Shown here: positions 8,929 to 17,707 of the stretch, piece after piece
Numbering within the stretch: the first letter of the stretch is position 1
How the letters are laid out: each line of letters starts with the position of its first letter
NCBI GenBank assembly: GCA_947450645.1
Contig: CANFWH010000002.1
Location: forward strand, 1 to 64,000
DNA length: 64,000 bases
From: Comamonadaceae bacterium
GTDB lineage: Bacteria > Pseudomonadota > Gammaproteobacteria > Burkholderiales > Burkholderiaceae_C
Reading direction: 5' to 3'
The notes under the pieces: model-generated
Database searches by the model: none
What the model was told of the DNA's origin: nothing
What the model saw: the letters and a program-made list of their open reading frames with translations, nothing else
Made by a program: the position numbers and the translations under genes

Positions 8929-9443
8929 GCTTTGGTCGTCTGCGCAGCCCGATAAATGCCGTAAACACTAAACGCCGCCAACGCCACAAAACAGACAAAC
9001 GACCAATTGGCAATCGAGCCGCCAAGGAACGTCCAGTCAACTTTGGTGCAGTCGCCACTACCTTTAAAAATCATCGGAATCGCGCGGCGCATCGGCTGGC
9101 TCTCGATGATGCCGTAGAAGTCGCGTCCGCAGGTAAACACTTCAGGTGGATACCACTGCAACCAACTTTGCCGTGCCGCGACAAACGCACCGAAGCCGGC
9201 AAACACTATGCTCAAAAAACCAAACGAAAAGAGTGCCCATCGCGATTTGAAAAGCGCAGCCACCGCCGCCATCACGCCCACGCCAATCAAGGCATAACGC
9301 TGCACAATGCACATCGGGCAAGGCTCTAGCCCCACCACATGCTGCAAGTAAAGACCGAAGCCCAGCATGGCAACGCAGGCGAGCGCAATGAGGGCAAAGA
9401 GACGTTGTGGTTTGGCGCGGAGTGTGTTTAGGAATGTTGACAT
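8925..9443 (-). CDS. dsbB: Disulfide bond formation protein DsbB
   Basis: A 172-residue inner-membrane quinone reductase that re-oxidises periplasmic DsbA. Four transmembrane helices are evident. The first periplasmic loop carries the redox pair CPMC (LEPCPMCIVQRYAL), and the second loop has two further cysteines (EVFTCGRDF and GSGDCTKVDW). No Shine-Dalgarno sequence is present. Instead TAAAAT lies exactly six bases before the ATG, so a leaderless mRNA is likely. The gene is upstream of and overlaps recQ. No DsbA is seen in the window. Confidence 0.95.
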   Translation of the reverse strand: MSTFLNTLRAKPQRLFALIALACVAMLGFGLYLQHVVGLEPCPMCIVQRYALIGVGVMAAVAALFKSRWALFSFGFLSIVFAGFGAFVAARQSWLQWYPPEVFTCGRDFYGIIESQPMRRAIPMIFKGSGDCTKVDWTFLGGSIANWSFVCFVALAAFSVYGIYRAAQTTKA

Positions 9444-9449
9444 TTTTTT

Positions 9450-9455
9450 ATTTTA
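9450..9455 (-). promoter_or_regulatory. -10 element for putative leaderless dsbB mRNA
   Basis: TAAAAT on the minus strand is followed by six A residues and then the dsbB ATG. TTTACG occurs 17 bases upstream as a possible -35. There is no Shine-Dalgarno sequence. Confidence 0.5.
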
Positions 9456-9486
9456 AATGCGTCAATCCCAACCGTAAATCAGCGCG

Positions 9487-10377
9487 TTATCTCAAAGGAT
9501 TTTCCAGCACACCAATTCCGTCAATTTCAATCCGCACCACATCACTGGCCTTCAAATATTTAGGTGGCTTAAAGCCAAGCCCTACACCGACGGGCGTGCC
9601 CGTGGCAATGAGATCACCTGGGTAGAGCGTAATGCCTTGACTGATGACGCTAATCAGTTTTGGGATGTTGAAAATAAGGCTTTTTGTGCCGACGTTTTGA
9701 CGCAGTTCGCCGTTGACCCACAGCTTCATTTGCGTGTCTTCGCCGTTGCACTCATCCGCGCCTAATCCACCGCTAACCGCAATCGGACCCATGGGACAAA
9801 ACGTATCAAAGCTTTTGCCAAGATGCCACTGCTTATGGCGCTGCTGCCAGTCGCGTGCCGTCACGTCGTTGACGATGGTGTAACCCCAGACGTGCTGCAT
9901 CGCATCCGCCTCGCTAATTCCCTTACCACCCTTGCCGATGATGACGGTAAGTTCAGCTTCGTAATCAATCGCCTCAGACACGCCATATGGGATTTTGATG
10001 GCTTCGTTATGTGCAATCACGCTCTCGGGCACTTTGGTAAAGATGATCGGATCTTTAGGAATTTCGTCACCCGCTTTGCCCGTGCTGGAATCAAAGCCGC
10101 TGGTACCAAATTCCATGGCGTGTTCAAAGTAGTTTTTACCCACGCAAAAGATGTTGCGGCGTGGATGCGGAACTGGCGCACGCAGCTTAACGCTTGAGAT
10201 TGCCACTGGTGCAGCCCTTGCTGGTAATGGCTTGCCAGCCTGCTCGCAATCGATGACGGCGAGTAATCCGCGCTCGGCTTGTTCGGGCGTGAAAGCATAT
10301 GCTTCAACAGATTGGCCATCATTTGAGACGAGGCCAACAAGGTTTTGATTTTGGTAGGTGTAGGCGGCGATTTTCAT
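9487..10377 (-). CDS. Fumarylacetoacetate hydrolase (FAH)-family protein
   Basis: A 296-residue cytoplasmic enzyme of the FAH superfamily, which includes hydrolases, decarboxylases and 5-carboxymethyl-2-hydroxymuconate isomerases acting on 2-keto acids. The C-terminal catalytic domain starts at IFCVGKNYFEHAMEFG. Metal ligands are visible in AIDYEAELTVIIGKGGKGI, followed by VWGYTIVNDVTARDWQ. It ends with the usual ATGTPVGVGLGFKPP. It is divergent from two Bug-type binding proteins, so it may degrade a carboxylate they import. TACACT lies seven bases before the ATG and there is no Shine-Dalgarno sequence. The exact substrate is not readable. Confidence 0.9.
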   Translation of the reverse strand: MKIAAYTYQNQNLVGLVSNDGQSVEAYAFTPEQAERGLLAVIDCEQAGKPLPARAAPVAISSVKLRAPVPHPRRNIFCVGKNYFEHAMEFGTSGFDSSTGKAGDEIPKDPIIFTKVPESVIAHNEAIKIPYGVSEAIDYEAELTVIIGKGGKGISEADAMQHVWGYTIVNDVTARDWQQRHKQWHLGKSFDTFCPMGPIAVSGGLGADECNGEDTQMKLWVNGELRQNVGTKSLIFNIPKLISVISQGITLYPGDLIATGTPVGVGLGFKPPKYLKASDVVRIEIDGIGVLENPLR

Positions 10378-10384
10378 AAAAGCT

Positions 10385-10390
10385 AGTGTA
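10385..10390 (-). promoter_or_regulatory. -10 element for putative leaderless FAH-family mRNA
   Basis: TACACT on the minus strand ends seven bases before the ATG at 10377, with no ribosome-binding sequence between. Confidence 0.4.
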
Positions 10391-10443
10391 TGACGTGCGA
10401 CACCGATAGAAGTCGCCCACGTCGCAGCTATGACAATGCAGCT

Positions 10444-11427
10444 ATGAAAACCGTTTTTAAACTTTTATCCATCATTAGCATTGCCTTCGCAAGCCTTATT
10501 CCATATGGCTTAGTGCAGGGACAAGAAGCATGGCCCAGCAAACCCATCATCATGGTCGTGCCCTTTCCGCCTGGCGGCGTAGCGGATACCGTAGGTCGTC
10601 CTGTGGCCGAGGCGCTGGGTCGTGCGCTCAATCAAAGCGTGATTGTGGAAAACAAAGCGGGGGCAGGTGGTGGCATTGGGATGGCATACGTGGCTAAGTC
10701 AAATGCCGATGGTTACACCGTGCTGATGTCGTTATCGAGTCTCTCCATCATCCCCGAAGCCGACAAGCTGTTTGGCCGTGCGCCCAGCTTTACGCTCGAC
10801 CAATTCAAACCGATTGCGCGCTTTACTGCCGACCCCACCGTGCTGGTGGTGCGCGCCGACGCACCTTGGAAAAACTTTGCAGAGTTCCTCACCGACATTC
10901 GCAAAAAACCTGCGGCGTACAGCTTTGGCTCGTCAGGCAATTACGGCACCATGCATGTGCCGATGGAGATGCTAAAAAATCAAGCGAAGTTCCACATGCT
11001 CCACGTGCCCTACACGGGCGCTGGGCCTGCGGTGGTGGCGCTTTTGGGTGGTCAGATTGATGCGCTCTCCACTGGGCCTGCGTCGGTGGTGCAGCAAATC
11101 AAAGCGGGCAAGCTACGCGCTCTGGCGCACTGGGGTGATGGACGACTGGCTGCGTTGCCCGATGTGCCTAGTCTCAAAGAACTCGGACAACCTGTCGAGT
11201 TTGCGCAGTGGGCGGGATTGTTTGTTCCAGCCAATACGCCGCCTGCCGTGATTGCCAAACTGCGCGAAGCCGCAAAAACAGCCGCGAACGACCCGCGTGT
11301 ACGCCAAGTCATTAGCGGCTCGGGCAGTCCCATTCAATATCTCGATGCGCCCGAATTTCAAAAATATTGGGATGCGGATGCGGCCAAGATGACGCAAGTG
11401 GTCAAGCTGATTGGAAAGGTGAATTGA
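10444..11427 (+). CDS. Bug/TctC-family tripartite tricarboxylate binding protein
   Basis: A 327-residue periplasmic solute-binding protein of the Bug family, expanded in Burkholderiales. A signal peptide (KLLSIISIAFASLIPYGLV, cleaved near GQEAWPSKP) precedes the hallmark WPSKPIIMVVPFPPGGVADT. GSSGNYGTMHVPMEMLK and VPYTGAGPAVVALLGGQID are further Bug signatures. The ATG at 10444 is chosen because the signal peptide starts there; a direct repeat GCAGCTATGA surrounds it and the ribosome site is poor. It is followed directly by a second Bug gene. No TctA/TctB membrane partner lies nearby, as is common for Bug orphans. Confidence 0.9.
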   Translation: MKTVFKLLSIISIAFASLIPYGLVQGQEAWPSKPIIMVVPFPPGGVADTVGRPVAEALGRALNQSVIVENKAGAGGGIGMAYVAKSNADGYTVLMSLSSLSIIPEADKLFGRAPSFTLDQFKPIARFTADPTVLVVRADAPWKNFAEFLTDIRKKPAAYSFGSSGNYGTMHVPMEMLKNQAKFHMLHVPYTGAGPAVVALLGGQIDALSTGPASVVQQIKAGKLRALAHWGDGRLAALPDVPSLKELGQPVEFAQWAGLFVPANTPPAVIAKLREAAKTAANDPRVRQVISGSGSPIQYLDAPEFQKYWDADAAKMTQVVKLIGKVN

Positions 11428-12398
11428 TGAAAACTACCCTTGTGAAAGCGTTATTTGGCTTGGTCTGCGGACTGATTTCGATTGCAAGCGCAGCGCAGAG
11501 CTATCCAACCAAACCCGTCAAACTAATCGTGCCGTTTGCCACGGGTGGGCCTGCCGATATTTACGGACGCTTCATAGCGCAAAAGCTGACCGAGGCCACG
11601 GGGCAAGCCTTTATCGTTGATAACCGACCTGGCGCTGGCTCTGTGATTGGCACGGACGCAGTGGCAAAAGCCTCGCCTGATGGCTACACGCTGCTCTTGA
11701 TGTCCAACGCACAAACAGTGAACGAGTCCTTAATCCCCAACAAACCCTACAACTTGCTGCGCGACTTTGTGCCTGTTGCGCCGATCAACTCCTCTGACCT
11801 CGTGCTGGTGGCGCATCCCACTTTGGCGGCGAACAATATCCGCGAACTCGTTACGCTTGCAAAATCAAAACCTGGCAAGCTGAACTACGCATCTTCTGGA
11901 CCTGGCACGCCGTATCACATGGCGGGCGAGCTGTTCAAAGCGATGAGCGACACCTTCATCGTCCATGTGCCGTATCGTGGATCAAGCGGCGCACGCACCG
12001 ACGTGATTGGCGGGCAAGTGGACATGATGTTTGATGCCGTGACCACCATGACGGAGCAAATCAAAGCAGGCAAAGTCAAAGCACTGGCGACAACGGGACG
12101 TACTCGCTCTGCTGTTTTGCCTGATGTCCCTACGGTTGCAGAGTCGGGTGTGACGGGGTATGAAGCCACCATTTGGCTCGGCATCATGGCGCCCAAAGCC
12201 ACGCCAGCAGCGGTTGTCAGCAAATTGAATGTTGAGATTAGCAAAATCACGTCCAGCTCAGACGTTCGCGCTGCGTGGGGCAAGCAAGGCGCAACACCGC
12301 TCATCATGACGCCAGAAGTCTTTGCTAAATATACGGCTGACGATGTCATCAAGTGGGCGCGTATTGTCAAAATTTCCGGCGCAAAAGCCGATAACTAA
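11427..12398 (+). CDS. Bug/TctC-family tripartite tricarboxylate binding protein (second copy)
   Basis: A 323-residue periplasmic binding protein with the signal peptide MKTTLVKALFGLVCGLISIA, then the Bug motif YPTKPVKLIVPFATGGPADI. LNYASSGPGTPYHMAGELFK and HVPYRGSSGARTDVIGGQVD match the family. Its ATG overlaps the previous stop by one base (TGATG), and GGAAAGGTG gives a ribosome site. The two Bug proteins are clearly divergent, not a recent duplication. The ligand is unknown; context suggests a carboxylate handled by the adjacent FAH-family enzyme. Confidence 0.9.
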   Translation: MKTTLVKALFGLVCGLISIASAAQSYPTKPVKLIVPFATGGPADIYGRFIAQKLTEATGQAFIVDNRPGAGSVIGTDAVAKASPDGYTLLLMSNAQTVNESLIPNKPYNLLRDFVPVAPINSSDLVLVAHPTLAANNIRELVTLAKSKPGKLNYASSGPGTPYHMAGELFKAMSDTFIVHVPYRGSSGARTDVIGGQVDMMFDAVTTMTEQIKAGKVKALATTGRTRSAVLPDVPTVAESGVTGYEATIWLGIMAPKATPAAVVSKLNVEISKITSSSDVRAAWGKQGATPLIMTPEVFAKYTADDVIKWARIVKISGAKADN

Positions 12399-12401
12399 AA
12401 T
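12396..12401 (+). promoter_or_regulatory. -10 element for putative leaderless mRNA (ModA-like gene)
   Basis: TAAAAT overlaps the stop codon of the preceding Bug gene and ends six bases before the ATG at 12408. No Shine-Dalgarno sequence is present. Confidence 0.4.
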
Positions 12402-12407
12402 CTAATC

Positions 12408-13106
12408 ATGACACCACATCTTCACATCATTAGCGCCGGCGCTGCCATGGGACTCACCCGTCAATTACTGGGCGACCAAGTCAGCATCAACGTGGGCCTC
12501 AACTTTGGCGCGGTACGCACCATGTACGACTACTTCGTCTCGGGTGTGCCTTGCGATTTGCTTTTACTGACTCGCGCTCAGATTGACGAATTAGATGCAG
12601 CAGGCTGCATTGTTCCTAATAGCATCCTAGATGTGGGTCACGTGAAGACGGGCGTTGCAGTTCGCGTAGGCAGCAAAGCGCATCCAGACATTCACGATGC
12701 GGCATCGCTCAAAGTCACACTGAGCAAGGCTTCCAGCCTCTATTGCCCCGACATGAAACAATCCACGGCGGGTTTGCATGTGCTCAACATGCTCAAGCAA
12801 CTTGGGATTTGGGAAGAGATGAGAGGACGCATTTCCGAACACCCCAACGGCGCAACCGCTATGCGCATGATGGACACCAGCAATGATGAAGAATCGATTG
12901 GCTGCACCCAAGTGACCGAAATTTTGTATACGCCCAGCGTGCGTTTGGTCGGACTCTTGCCCAAAGAATTTGAACTCTCTACCGTCTATACCATTGCCGT
13001 GCCCAAACGCAGCACCGAGCCAGAAGCCGCAATGGCCGCCATTGCCAAACTGTGCAGCGTCAGCAACCAAGGTGTGCGTACCGCAGCAGGATTTGATGCT
13101 GCTTAA
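12408..13106 (+). CDS. ModA-like substrate-binding domain protein without signal peptide
   Basis: A 232-residue protein with a type-2 periplasmic binding fold similar to molybdate-binding ModA relatives: [15 protein letters not shown] at the N-terminus, [17 protein letters not shown], and a C-terminal [19 protein letters not shown]. No signal peptide is visible, so it is either cytoplasmic or exported in another way. It lies after two Bug genes and overlaps lipB by 11 bases. Ligand and role are unknown; sensory or regulatory binding is as likely as transport. Confidence 0.7.
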   Translation: MTPHLHIISAGAAMGLTRQLLGDQVSINVGLNFGAVRTMYDYFVSGVPCDLLLLTRAQIDELDAAGCIVPNSILDVGHVKTGVAVRVGSKAHPDIHDAASLKVTLSKASSLYCPDMKQSTAGLHVLNMLKQLGIWEEMRGRISEHPNGATAMRMMDTSNDEESIGCTQVTEILYTPSVRLVGLLPKEFELSTVYTIAVPKRSTEPEAAMAAIAKLCSVSNQGVRTAAGFDAA

Positions 13107-13794
13107 AAACCTTGGCCTTGTTGATTACGCCGCCACCTATGCGGCGATGCAAGCGTTTACCGAGGAGCGATTAAACAAGTTACTGCCCGCCAAGCCAGAC
13201 GAATTATGGCTTTGCGAGCATCCATCCGTTTTTACGCAAGGACTAGCGGGCAAGCCCGATCATGTTTTGAATGCGGCAGACATCCCGATTATTCAAACCA
13301 ATCGTGGCGGTCAAGTCACCTACCACGGACCAGGACAAGTGGTGGCGTATCCGCTCATCGACCTCAAACGTGCGGGCTACTTTGTTAAAGAATATGTCTA
13401 CAAGTTAGAAGAAGCTGCGATCCGAACGCTGGCTCATTTTGGCATCACAGGCCACCGCGTGCGCGGCGCACCTGGCATCTACGTACGCAAAAACGAGCCG
13501 CAAAGCCATGCCAGTATTGGCTTGCCCGAGGGTAGTTCTGATGCGCAGCTCAATCATTTCTTCCAAGAGCATCAACTCGGAAAAATTGCGGCGCTAGGAA
13601 TTAAGGTCAGCCGCCACTTTACGTATCACGGCGTAGCGCTCAATGTTGACATGGATTTAGAGCCGTTTAGCCGTATCAATCCTTGCGGTTACTCAGGACT
13701 GCAAACGGTGGATATGGCGAGTCTTGGCGTGCAGACAAGCGCTCTTGAAGTCAGCGAGCTCTTTGCCAAGCAGCTGGGTAAGTGGCTTACCTAG
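13096..13794 (+). CDS. lipB: Octanoyl-[acyl-carrier-protein]:protein transferase LipB
   Basis: LipB moves octanoate from ACP to lipoyl domains, the first step of lipoate synthesis. The 232-residue protein has the signature [20 protein letters not shown] (from residue 70), the catalytic Lys163 region ([19 protein letters not shown]) and catalytic Cys197 (NPCGYSGL). The start at 13096 is preferred over an in-frame ATG at 12970: AGGA lies five bases before it, and the longer form would add residues out of keeping with the family. lipA is usually next to lipB in betaproteobacteria but is absent here. The 3' end overlaps the CHAT gene by eight bases. Confidence 0.94.
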   Translation: MLLKNLGLVDYAATYAAMQAFTEERLNKLLPAKPDELWLCEHPSVFTQGLAGKPDHVLNAADIPIIQTNRGGQVTYHGPGQVVAYPLIDLKRAGYFVKEYVYKLEEAAIRTLAHFGITGHRVRGAPGIYVRKNEPQSHASIGLPEGSSDAQLNHFFQEHQLGKIAALGIKVSRHFTYHGVALNVDMDLEPFSRINPCGYSGLQTVDMASLGVQTSALEVSELFAKQLGKWLT

Positions 13795-16700
13795 CCCCAT
13801 CTCCCACCAACGCATAAGGCGCCCAGTAAGTCGGGTGCGCCGTGGCGGGATGACTCATCACCGTCAGCATCGCTTGGCGCAGTGATTCGGCCTTGGCTTC
13901 GTTGGGTTTGCTTTGATAATTTTTAAACGTCTCCGTGGTCAGTTGCATCGCAGACTCAGACTCCACGCTCCAATGCGTGACCAGCAAACTGCGGCTACCC
14001 GCATAAAAGAATCCACGTGCTAATCCTGATAGAGCCTCTTCCGCTTTGCCATCGGCTGCTGCGGTGTTGCAAGCTGACAGCACCACCCAGTCGGCATTCA
14101 GTTTGAGTGTGAGCACGTCTTCCAACGTTAAGAGCGGCGCAAGCACATTGGTGGCATCGTCCCTCGTCCCCGCCATAGCCAGTGCGGGCTGCGTGAGGTT
14201 TGGCAAGTCGCCAGCCATCAGTCCATGCGTGGCAAAGGCCACCACACGCTGCTTTTCTAAGTTGCCGTTTTTGTTTTGATCGAGCACGCTTTGGCGCGTC
14301 GCTTGGCTTCCCAAAATCAAGTCACGATTCACATTCGCGCCCAGCGTTTTAGCAATCGCGGTGAGCTCATCTCGCGTTTCGGGCAGGCTGGGGATATTGG
14401 CGTATTTGATGGCGGAGCGTGGGTCTTCTTTTTCTAAATCGACACTGGTGCTGCTGCGCGTGAAGTCCACTTTGCGCACCGTGCCTTGGCTTGCGATGGG
14501 CGAGCTTGCCAGCGCAATGTTAAACAGCGGATCGCCCCAAGCCAGCATGGGCTGTGCCGCTTCGTGATGCGGCAGCGCACGCATGGACAACCACGCTGCC
14601 ACACTGGGTACGTGCGTGATGGCGGCTTGTTTGATGAGCCACGGTGCATTTTGAAGTGCGATATTCTTTGAATCGGAACTCGTGGAAGCCTTGCTGGGTG
14701 TGGCTTGCGGGCTTGTTTGCGTCTCTAGCACGCCAAATGGAATTTGGCCTAGCGCTCCGCCCGCTGCGATGATGAGGCTGCTCTTACCTGCAAAGCCTGC
14801 GGCTACAGGGGCGAGAAGTTTTTGGTAAACCTCGCTAGCCGCAGCGTGGTCGAACGCAGGACGGCGATTGTCTGGAAGCCCCGCCACGTCTAGGCTGGCG
14901 CGTAGGCGTTTGATGAGGGCGGTGAGTTGGGCTTTGTCCATATTGACTTTTGCAAACTGCTGTTTGGCTTGACCACCCGCTCCTTGCGTGATAGCCCACA
15001 CATAGACGGCTTTATCGGTAGGTAGCAGTGTCAACAATGCTTCGTCTGACTTCAGCTTGCTAGCAATCTCTGTGATGGTAGGAGGGGTGGGATGTGTGAG
15101 TTTGCTGTACTCAGGAAATTGTTTGGTGATGGCAACTGCTAATTCAGCGCGGGATTTTTCTAACTCGGCAATGCGCGTTTTCATTTGTGCCATCACGCTC
15201 TCAAGCCGCTTGGCCTCAACTTCACCCGTGCGGTTAGAAATGAAGTTGTAGAGTGATGCCAGTTCATTCTTCGTATCTTGATCGTGCCGCACAAGATCGG
15301 CTAACGCAGGCGTACTGGCGCTGGCGCGAACGGCGGCATCGTTCATGGCGGACTGCACAGACGAGGTGCGCAGCGAATCAGCAATACCCAGCGCACGCCC
15401 CGAATACATTGGGTTTACGGACTTGCCCGCCAGCTCGATGTACTTCTCAAAAATCATACGCAGAGCGATAGGACGCTCCGCTTGGGATAACCACTCTGTG
15501 AGGGGGTTGTCCGCTCTCGTGAGTGCAACCACCGACTCGTCTAGCATGCCCAGAGTACGCGCCTCTTGCGAGCTATCCATCGCTGCAATGGTTAGAGCGC
15601 GCAGGCCGTTGAGTAATGTTGTTTGCGGATGCGTTGCTCCAAAATTTTGAGCTGATTGCTGATACGCTTTTTCAAGCAATGGCATCGCCGCTACTGCGCG
15701 TCCGTTCATTAAATAAGTCAAGCTGCGAGGGATGATGTTGAGGGCGACTTGCTTCAACGGCGCATCAGCATTTATCAAAGCGCTATCTTGTGCATCGAAA
15801 TCCTGAATTGCATTGCCCCATTTTTCGTTCGTTACTAGCGCGATTTGCACGTACTTATGTATGAGGATCCCTCCAATGTTTGCATCTCCAACGTTAAACG
15901 ATTTACTCAACTGTCCGCCAGAATCTTTTAACGATCCATAAAGTGAAGAATCTTTTTTAGCAATAGCTAGCTGGATTTTTGCTTCAAGCATCCACGCGTG
16001 CGCAACCCCAAGCGCCTGTCCGCTTGCGAGGATATCGGTTGCTTTTTTGATGGCATTCTCAGCATCAAAATAGTGCCCAGTTTTTATATAAATTTCCGCA
16101 AGCCGTGCATAAGTTTGAACTTGATATGTTCCTACGCCAAGCTGCGTAAGTAAATCGGTCATCCTTTTGTAGCGATCAGCGTCGTTTCGAGAGCTAATTG
16201 ATTGAAGGCAAAATTCTTCTGCTTTTTTATATTGAAACAATAAGGTTTGTTGAATGCAACGCGATCTCAAGTACTGAGCTTTTGAGTAAGGTGTCCAAAA
16301 AGCAGCGACACCTGCAAAGCCTGCTCTGGCTTGTTCATTTATGACGATGCTTTCTCCTTGCATCAATACTTTTTCAGCTTTATCAAATTCGCCTACCGAG
16401 AGGTACAAGATGGCTAAATCTGATATGTTTATCAGCTTCACATTAAACCGTTTTTCATTCGTAACATTTGATTCGCCCAAGGCAATCGCTTCTTCCAATT
16501 GAGTCCCAATTCCTTGCGACAACAAAGCAAAACGAACATTCTTTGAGACTTTAGATGTGGGAGAAGTGGTCTCCCAAAGTCTTGCGATTTCTTCGGCTCG
16601 CTTTAAGTCATTCAGTTTCATTGCTCCCAGCAACATCGCGCCGTAGTACATATCTGTCGTGGTATTGCTTGCGTTTGCAGGGGCAAGGCTATACGCTAAC

Positions 16701-16846
16701 TCGTGCAGTTTTACCTCGTCACTACTTTGTACAGCATCACGCAGCTCAAGCAACCCCAAAACTCTTGATTGTGTTTGACCCTGCGCCAAACCAATCTGCA
16801 TAAGGCTTAGCGCGAAGATGAATACAAGTGCGTACAATTTTTTCAT
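13787..16846 (-). CDS. Exported TPR and CHAT-domain protein (putative caspase-like protease)
   Basis: A 1019-residue protein with an N-terminal signal peptide ([19 protein letters not shown]), a long helical region of degenerate tetratricopeptide-like repeats to about residue 480, a coiled-coil stretch ([19 protein letters not shown]), and a C-terminal CHAT domain. The caspase-like dyad is visible as His874 ([12 protein letters not shown]) and Cys926 ([12 protein letters not shown]). CHAT proteins include separase relatives and cysteine proteases activated by partner proteins. Export would place this one in the periplasm or at the surface. The upstream neighbour is vapBC and no obvious substrate gene is adjacent. 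Target and role are unknown. Confidence 0.85.
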   Translation of the reverse strand: MKKLYALVFIFALSLMQIGLAQGQTQSRVLGLLELRDAVQSSDEVKLHELAYSLAPANASNTTTDMYYGAMLLGAMKLNDLKRAEEIARLWETTSPTSKVSKNVRFALLSQGIGTQLEEAIALGESNVTNEKRFNVKLINISDLAILYLSVGEFDKAEKVLMQGESIVINEQARAGFAGVAAFWTPYSKAQYLRSRCIQQTLLFQYKKAEEFCLQSISSRNDADRYKRMTDLLTQLGVGTYQVQTYARLAEIYIKTGHYFDAENAIKKATDILASGQALGVAHAWMLEAKIQLAIAKKDSSLYGSLKDSGGQLSKSFNVGDANIGGILIHKYVQIALVTNEKWGNAIQDFDAQDSALINADAPLKQVALNIIPRSLTYLMNGRAVAAMPLLEKAYQQSAQNFGATHPQTTLLNGLRALTIAAMDSSQEARTLGMLDESVVALTRADNPLTEWLSQAERPIALRMIFEKYIELAGKSVNPMYSGRALGIADSLRTSSVQSAMNDAAVRASASTPALADLVRHDQDTKNELASLYNFISNRTGEVEAKRLESVMAQMKTRIAELEKSRAELAVAITKQFPEYSKLTHPTPPTITEIASKLKSDEALLTLLPTDKAVYVWAITQGAGGQAKQQFAKVNMDKAQLTALIKRLRASLDVAGLPDNRRPAFDHAAASEVYQKLLAPVAAGFAGKSSLIIAAGGALGQIPFGVLETQTSPQATPSKASTSSDSKNIALQNAPWLIKQAAITHVPSVAAWLSMRALPHHEAAQPMLAWGDPLFNIALASSPIASQGTVRKVDFTRSSTSVDLEKEDPRSAIKYANIPSLPETRDELTAIAKTLGANVNRDLILGSQATRQSVLDQNKNGNLEKQRVVAFATHGLMAGDLPNLTQPALAMAGTRDDATNVLAPLLTLEDVLTLKLNADWVVLSACNTAAADGKAEEALSGLARGFFYAGSRSLLVTHWSVESESAMQLTTETFKNYQSKPNEAKAESLRQAMLTVMSHPATAHPTYWAPYALVGDGAR

Positions 16847-16919
16847 GGCGAGCTTTTAAAAAGATGCCGCGATTATTTCCTAGAACCTAGGGTTTGGACA
16901 TCCTATGTTTATAGGAGGC

Positions 16920-17357
16920 TTAATCCCACGGATTGAATAGCGCTACGCCTGCTTTTTCAAAATGTTTAGTGTTGCGGGTTACCAAAATGAGCTTATGGAT
17001 TTTGGCTGTTGCGGCGATGAGAAGGTCTAGATCGTCATCAATACGTTTACCGCTACGCACCAAATGAGCTTTTATGCTGGCGTGGGTTTGCCAAACTTCT
17101 TCTGTGGTTTGCAATACGTTGTTGCCAAATTCGGCACGCAATTGCTCAATCCATGCGCTTAGTTCGATTTTTCGTTTGCTAGATGCTAAGAGATGGACAC
17201 CGAAATTCAATTCGGCGAAAGTAACCATGCTTGCTGTGTATTGATGGCTATGCGCGACAAGCCAATTGACTACTTTTACTTCTGGTAATGGCTTAATGAT
17301 TTCCGATAGGACGCACGTATCTAGTAGATGCGTAATTTGCGAGTCCGCCGTACTCAT
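16920..17357 (-). CDS. vapC: PIN-domain ribonuclease toxin (VapC family)
   Basis: A 145-residue PIN-domain endoribonuclease. Acidic active-site positions are visible in LLDTCVLSEI (Asp13), SMVTFAELNFGVHLL and DDDLDLLIAATA, followed by LVTRNTKHF. VapC toxins cleave tRNA or rRNA when their antitoxin is lost. It overlaps the upstream antitoxin gene by four bases. The target RNA cannot be inferred. Confidence 0.88.
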   Translation of the reverse strand: MSTADSQITHLLDTCVLSEIIKPLPEVKVVNWLVAHSHQYTASMVTFAELNFGVHLLASSKRKIELSAWIEQLRAEFGNNVLQTTEEVWQTHASIKAHLVRSGKRIDDDLDLLIAATAKIHKLILVTRNTKHFEKAGVALFNPWD

Positions 17358-17635
17358 TCTTCAAAACTAAACGCTGGGCGACGATTAGGACTGCTGAGCT
17401 TGTACTCAAAGTCGCCAATTTTTGGTGCGGTTAGCAAAAACTCCCCGAAAGACATTTTGGGCTTGGCTTTGGCTAGCGGCTTCGCGCTAGGCACCGCAGG
17501 CAAAGCGACAAGCTTGAGAATAGGCTTACCGTGCTTAGTAATGATCTGTTCGCCGCGCTCAAGCGCTGCATCAACCATTTCACTAAAACGGCTTTTTGCG
17601 GTGTTGATTTGCCAGACGTGATTAATTGCAGTCAT
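17354..17635 (-). CDS. vapB: Phd/YefM-family antitoxin
   Basis: A 93-residue antitoxin with the Phd/YefM N-terminal DNA-binding region (WQINTAKSRFSEMVDAALER) followed by the characteristic EQIITKHGKPILKLV. The C-terminal half (MSFGEFLLTAP, FEYKLSSPNRRPAFSFEE) would bind and block the toxin. AGGAGATTCCAA precedes the ATG. It is the first gene of the pair and probably autorepresses from the AT-rich region upstream. Confidence 0.87.
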   Translation of the reverse strand: MTAINHVWQINTAKSRFSEMVDAALERGEQIITKHGKPILKLVALPAVPSAKPLAKAKPKMSFGEFLLTAPKIGDFEYKLSSPNRRPAFSFEE

Positions 17636-17696
17636 TTGGAATCTCCTTTCCTCAAACGATCTTGATTATCCCTTAGTTATAAAAATATTTCACGCC

Positions 17697-17702
17697 TACA
17701 CT
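17697..17702 (+). promoter_or_regulatory. -10-like element for methyltransferase gene
   Basis: TACACT ends five bases before the ATG at 17708 and no Shine-Dalgarno sequence is present, so a leaderless mRNA is possible. Confidence 0.3.
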
Positions 17703-17707
17703 TGGGC

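Noticed and set aside
8802-9329. Long open frame opposite recQ and dsbB
   Set aside because: It lies antisense to two clear genes and its product has no recognisable motif.
16879-16916. Two small palindromes between the CHAT gene and vapC (CCTAG-AAC-CTAGG and TCCTAT-GTTT-ATAGGA)
   Set aside because: No T-run follows on either strand, so they do not qualify as terminators; a regulatory role cannot be supported.
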